Source of the DNA: Rhodamnia argentea | Lineage: Eukaryota > Streptophyta > Magnoliopsida > Myrtales > Myrtaceae | NCBI RefSeq assembly: GCF_020921035.1 | Contig: NC_063155.1 | Location: 26,901,294-26,965,293 of the forward strand | Direction of reading: 5' to 3' | Length of the DNA: 64,000 nt | Part shown: one piece after another, positions 1 to 10,506 of the stretch | Layout: every line of letters begins with the position of its first letter | How positions within the stretch are numbered: position 1 is the stretch's first letter | Notes under the pieces: generated by a model | Told to the model about the DNA's origin: nothing | Databases searched by the model: none | Seen by the model: only the letters and a program-made list of their open reading frames with translations | Made by a program: the position numbers and the translations under genes

Positions 1-273
1 TGGCTTCATATAATAGTTTTGAATTGATGGTGACATGTGTACTTCGATATCCATATGAGCAATATGATCATCCATGTCAGCAAATGTTGACCGGCAAAAA
101 AAAAAAAAAAGCTAAAGGATTGATTTGCAACATTGTAAAAAATACAAGGACGATATTAACAAAGGTTTTATGCAAAAAGATAAGCACACCATCCGTAAGA
201 TTATCTCAACAATATTCGATGGACCTGTAAAGAAAAATACACATATATATATGTGTATATATATATATATATA

Positions 274-1001
274 GTTTAATATCACGAAAAATTCTAAATT
301 GGTACACCGTGACTCCAAACTATTTTTTTTACCATAAAAAATTTCAAACTGGTATATTTGTGACAAATTTATCTCAAACTATTTTTTTATCACCAAATAC
401 CCTAAACTAATATAACTATGTCAAATACCACGAAAAATTTCAAATTGATACATCTATGACAAATGGAGGGTAACGTGTGCACCTGGCAATTGCCACGTGT
501 TATCCAACTCAACAATTTGATGGTGAAATTTAACGAAAACTAACAGAGGGTAAATTTATCACAGTTATACCGGTTTGGAGTAAATTTGTCATGGAAAAAA
601 AAATGGGGTCAAAAGAAAATGCCATTTTGGAGTTTTATCAACAATTTGCTTGTGTAGGTGGAGATCCGGTATTTTCTGAATCCTTATGTAAGGAATTACA
701 AAAGAAATTCTTTCAACAAAGATGTGAATTAGGAAGGATTGGTCGACGAAATATGAATCGGAGACTAAATATTGATTACCTCAGAACAATACATTTTTAT
801 TACCGTGAGATATATTGGCAGCTGCGGATCATTTGATTAGAATGAAATTCGAAATGGGTACACTTGACGATATGAATCATTTGAAAAATAAGCGTATTAA
901 TTCATTCGGAATGTACCAATTTGAAGTTTTTTATGGTTAAAAAATAATTTTGATTAAATTTGTCACATGTGTACCGATTTGAAATTTTTGGCGATATTAA
1001 C
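274..1001. mobile_element. Foldback/TIR element (non-autonomous) containing a plastid DNA fragment
   Basis: The two ends are imperfect inverted repeats. The left end reads GTTTAATATCACGAAAAATT and the reverse complement of the right end reads GTTAATATCGCCAAAAATTT. Both continue into further matching sequence with a 'tggtacac..gtgac' motif. Sub-repeats built on 'aaatttcaaa-ttggta-caaattt' recur inside each arm. No transposase frame is visible, so it looks non-autonomous (MITE or foldback type). The flanks are (TA)n-rich, so a target duplication cannot be read with confidence. A related foldback lies at 20037-20403. Confidence 0.55.
608..899 (+). pseudogene. rpoB: Nuclear plastid DNA insert (NUPT): internal fragment of chloroplast rpoB
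   Basis: Translation gives a stretch typical of the plastid RNA polymerase beta subunit: [11 protein letters not shown], then [18 protein letters not shown], then [12 protein letters not shown], and in a second frame [11 protein letters not shown] and [14 protein letters not shown]. The frame changes near 770, where the usual 'DIPQNN' stretch has lost one base. Homology begins abruptly near 608 and stops near 899, about 290 bp of a gene that is normally over 3 kb. It has no start and cannot make a polymerase. It sits between the arms of the foldback element at 274-1001. I recognise the protein from memory; identity to a given plastome was not measured. Confidence 0.88.
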
Positions 1002-1241
1002 TCTTATATACGTGTGTGTTTGCGTGTGTCAATTTTATGATGGTGCAGATCAATCTTGCGTTTAAATTTAAATCCCTCGATTGGCTTATTACATAACCGA
1101 TGCGCACACAAAATATCTACGATGAATGTAACAGATTACACATAAAATTATTATTAGTTTTCGTTTGATTTTGCTAACTGAAGTCTTTGGAAGATTGATT
1201 AAATAAAGTACTCAAATAAAATATAAGGACTGCAGTATTAA

Positions 1242-1250
1242 TACTTTATA
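1242..1250 (+). promoter_or_regulatory. TATA-like box of the PPR gene
   Basis: A TTTATATTTT stretch lies about 25 bp before the first in-frame ATG at 1270 and about 115 bp before the ATG at 1360. A start of transcription 25-35 bp downstream would fall at or beyond 1270. This favours 1360 as the translation start. Confidence 0.4.
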
Positions 1251-1359
1251 TTTTCCTTTTCCCTCGCTCGTGCACCATCGTTCCCGGTTCTGGGTCGCTC
1301 TCCACGCTTTTTTTGCCGAGCTTCGATCGTCGGGTTCTGCTTTCGGGCGTTTCATTGCG

Positions 1360-3623
1360 ATGCGCAGTTCCTTGAGATCTCTGGCTTATATCTCGAGAAA
1401 AGCTCTCCCTTTTCCGATCCTCCTCGACGGTCTCTCCCTTCTTCCCTCGAGAAGATCGAGCAAATGCCGGCTCCACTCCTCGCATCGACCCGCAAGACCG
1501 AGTCGCGCCAACCGTTCCTGCGGAGCGGCGAAGAGGCCGGTCAAGCCCATTGCCCGCCAGAATGTCGACCCAGAGACGTACATGAGGGACAGAATCGCCA
1601 ACGTCTACAGGATCCTCAAGTATTCCACCTGGGACTCTGCCCAGGAGCAGCTTCAGAGGCTGCCCGTGAAGTGGGACTCGTACACGGTCAACCGGGTCTT
1701 GAAGACCCACCCGCCGATGGAGAAGGCCTGGCTCTTCTTCAACTGGGCCTCCAAATTGAGGGGCTTTAAGCACGACCAGTACACTCACACGACGATGCTC
1801 GATATCTTCGGGGAAGCGGGGAGGGTGTCGTCGATGGAGCGCGTGTTTGAGCAGATGGTGGACAAGGGGATTAAGGTCGATGCGGTTACGTACACGTCGC
1901 GGATGCATTGGCATTCCAGTGCCGGGGATGTCGATAAGGCGGTCCAGATTTGGGGAGAGATGAAGGAGAAGGGGTGTTGTCCTACCGTTGTGTCCTACAC
2001 TGCTTATATGAAGATTTTGTTCGATAATGATAGGGTGAAGGAGGCTACTGATGTTTATAAGGAGATGGTCGAATGCGGCTGTTCCCCGACTTGTCACACT
2101 TACACTGTTTTGATGGAGTATCTTGTGGGTTGTGGTAAGTGCAATTGGACTGTGTTTACGATGCCCTCGATGTGTTTGCTTCATTGCCTATGTGCATTGT
2201 GCTGACTTGTCTTGCATTTCCTCACAGAGATCCCATCAACAACCATACTTTTGGTAGCTTGATCCAGCGATGTTGCATTGTTGCGTGCAATTGCCTGTTT
2301 TCTGGTTTCTTATTCAGTTTGGGAAATAGCTTTTCGCTAAATTCTGGTATCCTATCAAATTGGATGAAAACTTCTCTGAATTGTTCCTGTCACGTGTTAA
2401 GATTCTCACATCGGAGTTCGATGCCTAGGAAACACAATGTAATTCTGACTGCTTCTGCAATCATTAATGCTGTGCTGTGGCACATTTTCAGTTTCTGTCT
2501 AACTTCTCCCTTAGGAGCTTATTCCTGTGCATTGTTGTGAAAATTTGAGCTTTGTTTGCTGGGATTTATTGCTTTATACACAGTGACTCATCTCATCTTG
2601 ATCATTCAAGGAAAATATGAAGAAGCTCTCGAGATATTTAACAACATGCAAGAAGCTGGTGTTTCACCCGATAAAGCGATGTGCAATATATTGATCAAGA
2701 AATGTTGCAGGGCAGGGGAAGTGACTACGATTATTAAAATTCTTCTCTTCATGAAAGAAAACTGTCTCGTTCTTCGTCGTCCTGTTTTTCAGGAAGCAAT
2801 GGAATTCTTGAATAGTGCTGGGGAGAGTGATGAACTTCTACGGCAAGTCAATCGTCATTTCTCTGATGAATGTGTGACAAAAGAAGAGACGGCTGAATCC
2901 TTGATAGATGCTTCTGATGTATCTGTTTCTTCTGAAAATGGGATTCTTTTGCTTTTGTTGAAGAAGCAAAGTCTCATTGCTATTGATCTTCTACTCTCTT
3001 TGATGGAGGATAAGAATATGTACTTGGATGCGGCAATTACCTCCACCATAATTGAGGAAAACTGTAGACGGTGTAGAGTAGATGGTGCTTTATTGGCATT
3101 TGAATACAGTAAGAAGCTGGGGATTGGTATTGAGAAAGGTGCATATCTTTCACTTATAGGTTGCTTAATTAGATCGAATGAATTGGGGAGAATGGTATTA
3201 GTAGATGCCATTGAGGAAATGATGAGAGCTGGGCATTCTCCAGGTTCCTATCTAGCTTCACTTCTAATCTATCGACTAGGCCGTGCTAGAAGACCTACGT
3301 ATGCTGTGAAGGTCTTCAATCTATTGCCACAGGATCTTAAATCGGTTGCTTCTTATACTGCTCTGGTGGGTGTGTACTTCTGTGCTGGGGCTGCTGATAA
3401 AGCACTTAAAGTGTACAAAAGCATGAGAAAGGAAGGAATCCGTCCAACATCAGGAACTTATGATTTGCTGTTAGCTGGTCTAACAAAAAGCCGAAGAGAT
3501 TTTGAAGTGGAGCTCTTCAAGAAGGAAAGGAAGAGTTGGTTAAGTGACGGTCGTGCAGAAGATAGAGTCTCCACAGAGGAAAATATATGTGACCTTCTGT
3601 TTGCTCGTGATGCTACCTCTTGA
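1360..3623 (+). CDS. Pentatricopeptide repeat (PPR) protein, organelle-targeted, like Arabidopsis At2g01390
   Basis: Two exons, 1360-2134 and 2611-3623, give a 595-residue protein. The intron has a GTAAGT donor and a CAAG acceptor and splits a Gly codon. The first 45 or so residues are rich in Arg, Ser and Leu with few acidic residues (MRSSLRSLAYISRKALPFP), like a mitochondrial or plastid presequence. From about residue 138 there are successive 35-residue PPR motifs, for example 'YTHTTMLDIFGEAGR', 'VTYTSRMHWHSSAGD', 'VSYTAYMKILFDNDR' and 'HTYTVLMEYLVG'. Two more lie near the C-terminus ('ASYTALVGVYFCAGA'). No E, DYW or SMR extension is seen, so it is P-class. P-class PPR proteins bind single-stranded organellar RNA to stabilise, splice or process it; the target here is unknown. 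The layout closely matches my memory of At2g01390 (an EMB locus). Confidence 0.9.
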
Positions 3624-5640
3624 CATCCTACTCGGAAGGTACAGATTCTTATTTCACTTTTCTTTAAGAAGTTTAGAGAATTATGTATTACTTCCCTCAT
3701 AAGACTCTTACTTTGCTTGATTGCACGTGGAGCATTGCTAATTGCTTCATCTGTGAAAAGATTTATCTGCAGCCAGCTCTCTCACGGATCGGATACCAGC
3801 TTCCAAAGGATGATAGGTCAATGATGGTAACATGATGGGTCCCGAATGCTTTGGCTCGCCCGTGCTAGAATGCTCCCTGTATAAGTACTTGGTGATTGGT
3901 CATGCTACCCAACTTAGCTCCGATCCATGACCCTGAAGACACTCCAACTACTTGCATAGACAACTGAAGATCGTTGCAACAAGAATCTCGGCTACCACCC
4001 TGTTCCCTCGGCTCCCAGTACTGTGGAGCTACAAAACAAAGGTATGGCCCCATTTACAGGTAAATATAAAGGGCATATTATTTAAGATTAAATGTATTTT
4101 AGTTGAATTTACTATTGAAATATATTAATAAATGGGGCATATCAGTGTATAATATATTTGAAGTCTTTTATTTTTTTCTTTCAAGTTTAGAATGAATTAT
4201 TTGGATTGTAGATAAAAAAGACAAGTAGTGTCGCAAAACTTAAACTTTATGAGCTTTGTCCTTCTCAATGTTTTTAAAGTAATAAGTTCAATGCATTTCT
4301 TTTTTCATTTAAATTTTCATGCATTGAATCAAATTATAATGAGAATTGATAATAGTTCATTGATAAAGGGCCTGTTTGATAAAGCCAAATATTAGGTACT
4401 GAATTTTAAGCGTTAAAAACCTTTAGTGTTGCAGATGAAAATATAATTCTATTTGAGAATGCATATGGAGTATTAAATAATGTTAACTTCTTACCAAATA
4501 TGAAACGATGATTGTTATTGTTAGGTTTTAGGCTTTTAGCATTGACATAGACAAGATTTGAATTCCTTTTATCTATTTGATTGTATGAATTAAGTCACCC
4601 AACCTTGCTTAGCGAATTAAATGATGTTTTCTGCTTAATTGAACGAAAATGATTATATTGTCAAACTTGCTTAATTTTATCAAGTGATGGACGTACAAAT
4701 TTTCAGCACTTATTGGAGTTATCAAATATGCCCCACGAATATACATATATATATATATATATATATTCGTAAATACACAGGGCAAACGCCTAGAATATTC
4801 GTCTTTAGTTTGTTCTACTCTTGTTTATGTTTTAGAGGGAGATTTTCTTGTTAATTTGTTTTATTCTTTGCTTTGTCAAAGGGGATTTTATGAATTTACG
4901 AATCATATCATTTAAGTTAAAATCACATCATTAAGGAAATCATTTAAACAATTATATTTGAAATAAACCATATCAACTAAGAGCACATTTGGAGTGGCTC
5001 TATTGGACTTCTCTAGCACGACTTTCACCCCTTAGATACTTTCTCTAATTTGTCCATTTTCACAAGTTTAAACTCATCCAGAGATAAAATATGATACATG
5101 TACTGGAAGTCTGGAACATACTTTTTTTCACGAGTAATCATAATTTAGCCACATAATTATCTACAAACTGTTGGTACCATCTTAAAGAATATTTAAAATT
5201 ACTTTGTGGTGGAGGTTTGTGTTGGAGAATGCCAAAATGATCAAATGCATCAGTATACATGGTAGCAAGTTGAAAAGAACTGCAAAATCAACAAACTAAA
5301 AGAAATATAAAAGACAAAATTCTATCGAGAAATGGAATGAGTTTGAAGGTAAAGGAAAAAAGTTGCGGCTAGATTTTAGGAAACGATGGAAATAAAAAAT
5401 GTAAGCCAGCGATTTCTGTGATTATTCACTCAAATCAGTGACGGATATTTTGGTCTATCTACTTTTCAAGCTCCATCAAAATTGTAGATAATTTATTGAG
5501 AGAAAATTTGTCTATACAAGATGTGAAATTTGAGATAATAACATTTTATTGTTGTGTAATTTCATCTATATTGTCTAAAATCATAGGATCTTAGAAATAA
5601 TGTAAATCTGGTCTGATGATAATTTCAGTGATCTTCTGGT
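3624..5640. other. Intergenic AT-rich region, no gene seen
   Basis: The first 400 bp probably hold the PPR 3' UTR. The rest is AT-rich with many stops in all frames and an (AT)n microsatellite at 4741-4767. A hAT-like MITE may span about 4369-4735: its ends GGGCCTGTTTGATAAAGCCA and GGGGCATATTTGATAACTCC (reverse complement of the right end) resemble each other. No matching target duplication was found. Confidence 0.4.
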
Positions 5641-5716
5641 GCCGCCTCAAGCACACAGGAGAGAACCTTAGCAAGTAATTGAGGACATCAAAGTACAAGG
5701 GAACAACAACCAAGAG

Positions 5717-6035
5717 ATATATGTAACCAGGCCCATCTCAGTGCTAAGTAAATATCGTAGACGCTGTGTCGCCGCCTCCAGAGGGACTGAACTCGGGCTA
5801 TTGGTAATTTAAGATGACCACGCTGCCACTGCTGCGGAGAGTTGCTGTTTAAGATGGCTTCTCAGTTAATTAGCCAACTCCCCCTCCCTCAGAACAAGAA
5901 GCTCACCATCCAATATATCACCAGCGACAGGAACATGCAGCTTTACAGGAACGATCTCGTCTTGATTTTGGTTCTGAATCAGCCATCATCTTCCAATTGT
6001 ATCCATGCCATTGAGCTGCATATGGGGCACAATGA
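5717..6035 (+). pseudogene. Decayed exon 1 of a DUF1262 gene
   Basis: The stretch parallels exon 1 of the three intact DUF1262 genes downstream. 'IYVTRPISVLSKY' matches MYVTRPLSMY with the start ATG changed to ATA. Then follow remnants of 'GPGSGYLVIQDEEA' with an in-frame stop, of 'LPFPQNKKLTIQY', and of 'VLNQPSSSNCIHAIE' (compare PVLNEPLPSNRYYAI). Several frame changes separate these blocks, and no exon 2 follows before gene A. It is the oldest, dead member of the array, on the same strand. Confidence 0.8.
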
Positions 6036-6582
6036 ATCAAATCCCTGCGCCACAAAGAAAAGTTATGCTGTTGCGTTGCAATTGTTTCTATTCACCCGTC
6101 AATTTGGTCAGTTTATATGATCTGTAAATGATAGGCACCTGATTGTGTGGAAAGTAATTGCCTCGCTTTAACTTGCTTAAATAAAACTCGACGTCTTCTT
6201 CATTTTGTCTGTAAATGAGGATGCCTGTAGCCTCTGTTCTGAATAACGAATGCCTACTCAACTTTACCGGTGCGGAGCAATTCGTTTATGAAATTAGGAT
6301 AAAATGGGAAGATACTGATTGTGCATGGCTTTGAATGACTTCTTAGCCTGCTCACAATCTATCACATTTGTTTTGAAATGATTGGTACAAGCGATTGATC
6401 CGCGTGCTGGGATTTGATTCGAGGGCATACGCTCATGTGTTTGTAACCAGCCTTGTCGCTGAAACGATACATAAAAAACATCAAAAGAAAAGTAAAAGGG
6501 AAAGAGGAAGCAGAATTTATGATTACTTCTCCTGGTTGGACCGGAAAGATTTTTTCCAAGGTCAGGGTGGATTGAAAAGAGC

Positions 6583-6586
<4 letters not shown>

Positions 6587-6628
<42 letters not shown>
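6587..6628. repeat. (CT)21 microsatellite
   Basis: An uninterrupted CT dinucleotide run about 190-235 bp upstream of the start codon of DUF1262 gene A and upstream of its W-box pair. It creates spurious Arg-Glu and Ser-Leu frames. Pyrimidine runs of this kind are common in plant promoters; a role here is unproven. Confidence 0.95.
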
Positions 6629-6631
<3 letters not shown>

Positions 6632-6670
6632 CCTGCATAAGAATTAGTCTGTCAACAACAGAGAAGAGAT

Positions 6671-6692
6671 GGTCAAAGGGCTGATTGGTCAA
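6671..6692 (-). promoter_or_regulatory. Two W-box cores upstream of DUF1262 gene A
   Basis: GGTCAA occurs at 6671-6676 and again at 6687-6692. Each is TTGACC on the minus strand, the binding core of WRKY factors. They sit 60-85 bp before the TATA box at 6755. Paired W-boxes close to a TATA box suggest defence or salicylate-responsive control, but the motif is short and common. Confidence 0.4.
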
Positions 6693-6754
6693 CAAGGGAT
6701 ATGGTTAGCTTGTTTGTGATGTCTACGGCATTTGAATTCAATCATTCTCTGCAA

Positions 6755-6762
6755 TATAAATA
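6755..6762 (+). promoter_or_regulatory. TATA box of DUF1262 gene A
   Basis: TATAAATA, a strong plant TATA match, 58-65 bp before the start codon at 6820. This implies a 5' leader of about 30 bases. Confidence 0.65.
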
Positions 6763-6819
6763 CCGAGCATTTGGGCGATGAAGTAATAATATCTAAGTAG
6801 CGGGGATTAAGCGAAGAAG

Positions 6820-8315
6820 ATGTACATCACGAGGCCTCTCTCTCTGCTCAGGAAATTCCCGAACGCCCTGTCGGCACCTCCGGAGGGCCCGAACTCTGGC
6901 TATTTGGTGATCCAAGACGAAGAAGCCGTGAACACTTGCTGTTTCGGGCGGTGCGAAGACACCTGGATCTACGAACTTCCCTTCCCTCAGGACAAGCACC
7001 TCACCATCGAATACAGGACCAGCGGAGGAGCCGGCCACAACCACTCGAGCTCGACGACGTACCGGGACGATGTAGTCTTGATTCCGGTTCTGAATGAGCC
7101 CCTGCCGTCCAACCGTTATTACGCAATTCAGCCGCGTGGGAGGCATAAAGGGTAGGAATCGAAATTGCTCCCTGAAATCGTTTCCTCTGTTTGTCCTATG
7201 CATAGAAATGTTCCAACACTAACTTCAATAACGAAATTTCATCACTTAACTTGGCAAGGGAAAAGAAGTTCGTCCTCTTCTTCGTTTTATCACGTGGTTA
7301 CGAGCTATTATCTCGTAGCTCATGTCATGATATAATGAAAACAAAGATACAACTTACCCAACAAAAAAAAATAAAAACCGAAGATCAAATTTTTAGTGCA
7401 GGGTTTGGTGAAGCTAGAGGCTAACTAGTATTGCGAATTGCCTTTTGTAGGGAAGCATATGCAAATTCAAAGCAAGAGGACACGCCCTCCTTCTTATGTT
7501 TCCACTTGGTTAGGGATGCAGATCTGGCCCCGCTTCGTCCCTACGACCCGTATCAACAATTCGTGATTTATCCCTACGAAACTATGTTCGACTCGGGCCG
7601 GTTCTGCGCTAGATCCATCGCGCAGGATGGGTACCCTCCAGGATTCTTGGAGAGAAAGGGCTGGAAGATTTATTGGAAAACCCCAAAGAGCTTCTACTTG
7701 GACGACGCGCCAGGGATCGACGGCCCGTGGCGCAAACTCCTTCCAAGCTTCGACTTCCCAATCTCACGAGCGAGATCGGACGTGGTGGTCGTGGGGAAGT
7801 GGTACTGCCCGTTCATGTTTGTCAAGGACGGGACGGTAGGAGACCAGATAAACAAGTCCATGTACTATGGGATGTCACTTGAGCAAAGATGGGAACGGAT
7901 ATACACCAGCGAAAACGACGGTAAAGGCGGCAATAGGGTGACTGTGGACGTTGTTATCCAAAACGAGGTCGTCTCGGTGGCCGGGACGGAAGCCGTGGAT
8001 GCGAATGTAGCCGATGGGGTGCTGTGGTGGAGGAGTGTTGGCGAGGGGAGAGGAGAGAACAGAGTTGGGTTGAGCTTGGCCATTGTTGAGAGGATGAAGT
8101 GGGAAGAGAAGAGGGTGGGCTGGGTCAATGGAGATGAGAAGCACCACGTGAAGGTGAACAGAGTGGAGGAGTTTGATGGTGGTGATGGCGGCGAATGGAA
8201 GAGGTTTGGATGTTACGTGCTGGTGGAGAGGTTTGTGCTGAGGAGGATGGATGGGAGTCCAGTGCTCGCTTATGATTTCAAGCACCCTCATCAACTGAGG
8301 AATAAATGGGAATGA
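6820..8315 (+). CDS. DUF1262 family protein, gene A
   Basis: Exons 6820-7151 and 7451-8315 give 398 residues. The intron (GT at 7152, AG ending 7450) splits a Gly codon at the same place as in genes B and C. Family landmarks in order are MYITRPLSL, NSGYLVIQDEEA, the Cys pair in CCFGRCED, LPFPQDKHLTIEY, the junction HKG/EAYANS, DPYQQFVIYPYET, DGYPPGFLERKGW, VGKWYCPFMFVKDG, SLEQRWERIY and the C-terminal YDFKHPHQLRNKWE. No signal peptide or membrane segment is seen. The biochemical role of DUF1262 is unknown. Arabidopsis also has a tandem DUF1262 cluster (around At1g13470-At1g13550), and some members are reported as salicylate- or pathogen-induced. A is the most diverged of the three intact copies, having YWKTPKSFYLDD where B and C have HGKTPKNFFLDDD and RGKTPKNFLLDDD. 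Confidence 0.92.
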
Positions 8316-8350
8316 TGAGGAGAATTGATTGATTTTGTTGAAGCTTTAGA

Positions 8351-8605
8351 CAAAATTCTACGTGCTCTCTCCTCTGTAGTTCTGGGTTTTTTCAGTGTAT
8401 CCGCTCTGTTTCAGATTTCTATTTTAGGCAAAGACGTATTGAAATCCCAATTCACCAAAAGTGCTTTTGCACACATTGTATCAGTCTAGGAGCAAAGTTC
8501 TACGTGCTCTCCTCTGCAGTTTCTGGTTTCTTCATTTGCCCGCTCTGCTTCAGGTTCCTATTCTAGGCATGACATATAATCGCAATTCGCCAAAAGTAGC
8601 TCTCA
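8351..8605. repeat. Tandem duplication of about 140 bp in the 3' flank of DUF1262 gene A
   Basis: Two diverged direct copies run about 8351-8465 and 8491-8605. Each carries 'TTCTACGTGCTCTC', then a CCGCTCTG(T/C)TTCAG block and a 'CAATTC(A/G)CCAAAAGT' end. The first copy starts 36 bp after the gene A stop codon, so the repeat may lie in the 3' UTR and affect 3' end formation. Confidence 0.75.
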
Positions 8606-8883
8606 TAAGAACTCTAATCACAATCAAGAGCCATAATTACCTTCCATAATCACCACCCAACATGCTATATCGGATAACAAGGACTAGGCATCTCAGCTTT
8701 GCTCAAGGTTTCTCCAACCTCGGTTGCTCCCAAGGAAAAAAAAATCAACAGTGACATCAAAGCCAAAGGTTGGCCAAGTGTAGTGGCAAGGCAATGATTG
8801 AAGCAAACATTCTATGAATTCTCAGAGACCAACCTAAGATAATATTAAACATTCTCATATAGAGTAGCTAAATTACATATTTA

Positions 8884-9516
8884 GAGAAAAGTATCAAAAA
8901 AGTCATAAACCTATTGCATTAGTGTCAATTCAGTCCTAAACTTTTTTTTTTGTGTCAATTTAGTCCTAAACCTTTTGTATTGGTGCCATTTAAGTCCTAA
9001 ACCTTTTATTAGTGCTAATTCAGTCCTGAACCTTTTACAATAGTGCCAACTTAGTCCTAAAAATTTTGTATTTATACCAATTGAGTCAATTTGGCCAATT
9101 TTGATTAGAAATCATCGGCATGGACGTCAATTATTCTACATGGCCCGGTTGGCGCTAGCGTGGATATTTTTTTAAATATTTTTTTATATTTTAAATAATT
9201 TTTAAAAATAATTTTGAAAAAAACCAAAAAAATGCTTAAAAAATTATTTAAAATATTAAAAAATGTCCAAGTTAGCGCTAGTTGTGCCATGTAAAACAAT
9301 CGATGTCCATATCGGTGATTTTCGATCAAAATTGGCCATATTAACTCAATTGGTATAAATGTAAAAGATTTATGACTGAATTGGCAATAATACAGAAGGT
9401 TTAGGACTAAATTAGCACAAATAAAAGGTTTAGAACTTAATTGATACCAATGCAAAATGCTTATGACTGAATTGGCACTAATGCAATAAGTTTAAGACTT
9501 TTTTGACGCTTCTCCC
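8884..9516. mobile_element. MULE-like foldback MITE, 633 bp, with 10-bp target duplication
   Basis: The ends are inverted repeats: left GAGAAAAGTATCAAAAAAGT, right (reverse complement) GGGAGAAGCGTCAAAAAAGT. Each arm continues for over 150 bp as sub-repeats of roughly 30 bp built on 'tttagtcctaaaccttttg-ttggtgcca'. The element is flanked by a perfect direct repeat TACATATTTA at 8874-8883 and 9517-9526. Long terminal inverted repeats with a 9-11 bp duplication fit Mutator-like elements. There is no transposase, so it is non-autonomous. It lies between genes A and B. Confidence 0.8.
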
Positions 9517-9759
9517 TACATATTTACCATATCAAATACATTAAAGTTTATGGATAGTCGGGTTAAAGTTCATGCACCATGTTGAGCAAATTAAAAGTTG
9601 ACAAATTTACAAATTGAGTCAAAGTTCATGAATCATTTTGTACAATGATCCCTGTCTTTTACCGTAAAATAAATATTCGGAACTTTTGAAAGCTTTCATT
9701 TCGCATATTGATATCTGTTTTCACATTTATACATATCATTTTCATAATTTTTGCAAAAA

Positions 9760-10077
9760 ACTAAACGCAAATCTGCTCCAAACGGACATCCCCAGTCCAT
9801 GTCCGACCGCAGAAACATCGTTCCACTTCCTTTGGCATTTCCAAAACCGCCGCCACAAGAAAACTCCAAAACCGCTGTCAGCCTCCGCAGCGATTCAGCC
9901 CGCTGAGAGCAAGGAAACCGCAACCTTATCACGAAGAAAGTCAATGGAAAGAGCTGTCGAAAATTCATTCTTACTCGTACAAATTTTGTTCTTTTTGTTT
10001 AATGAATGGCGTCATCTGACAGTCGATGAGGATCAGCAATGGCTGCTGAACTACTTGCCCAAGACTTTGGACCGGTG
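9760..10077 (+). pseudogene. Duplicated 5' fragment of the importin-9-like gene (copy before DUF1262 gene B)
   Basis: This segment aligns by eye with 20690-21110, the promoter, 5' UTR and first codons of the intact importin gene. Shared blocks are 'TCCACTTCCTTT', 'CAGCGATTC', 'CTGAGAGCAA', 'TCTTACTCGTACAAATTTT', 'GAATGGCGTCATC' and GATCAGCAATGG. The start codon region survives but has gained a base, so the importin frame (EDQQWLLNYLPKTLDR) is out of phase with the ATG. Homology stops near 10075, inside importin exon 1, and is followed by the upstream region of gene B. This is the junction of a tandem duplication. Confidence 0.85.
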
Positions 10078-10340
10078 AAATTCGTTAGAAAAACATAAAA
10101 TTCTTAATGGGCTATCGTCGTGTTTGATCCTTCCCATGTTACAGATAAAAAGTCAAATGAACAGAACCAATCGAAGACTGTGTATAGGAATACGATATCT
10201 AATTAAAGATATCTACTCTGGTTCTTGCTAGCTTGCTTGCTGGCCGCGCCTTCCAATCAATTTCGCTGGGTCAGCCGAGCTGATCACGACCGTGCACGGG
10301 ACTGGTAGAGAAATTTCTGCGCACATTCCCTCGTACTAAA

Positions 10341-10346
10341 AGTCAA
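10341..10346 (-). promoter_or_regulatory. W-box upstream of DUF1262 gene B
   Basis: AGTCAA (TTGACT on the minus strand), about 40 bp before the TATA box of gene B. The matching position in gene C reads AGACAA and has lost the core. Confidence 0.4.
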
Positions 10347-10381
10347 CCGGGTTTGATCCTTGGACATTGCAACCCCACCTT

Positions 10382-10389
10382 GTTATAAA
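10382..10389 (+). promoter_or_regulatory. TATA box of DUF1262 gene B
   Basis: GTTATAAAC lies about 118 bp before the start codon. The aligned position upstream of gene C reads CTTATAAATG at 16660, so the core promoter is shared by the two copies. Confidence 0.6.
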
Positions 10390-10506
10390 CAGGGGCGTTA
10401 ATTCAAGAAACTAATGTTTCTCGCATAAAGGAAAGCAGCATATCTCCAACATTTCAAGACTGCGTAGAGAAATATCAAGGAATTTTTTTATTTTTTTTTT
10501 CTGAAG

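Noticed and set aside
1270-1359. Earlier in-frame ATG for the PPR gene
   Set aside because: It lies about 25 bp after the TATA-like box, so it is likely at or upstream of the mRNA start. The ATG at 1360 gives a typical presequence.
6294-6695. Frames running through the (CT)n microsatellite (Arg-Glu or Ser-Leu repeats)
   Set aside because: Pure dinucleotide artefacts without homology.
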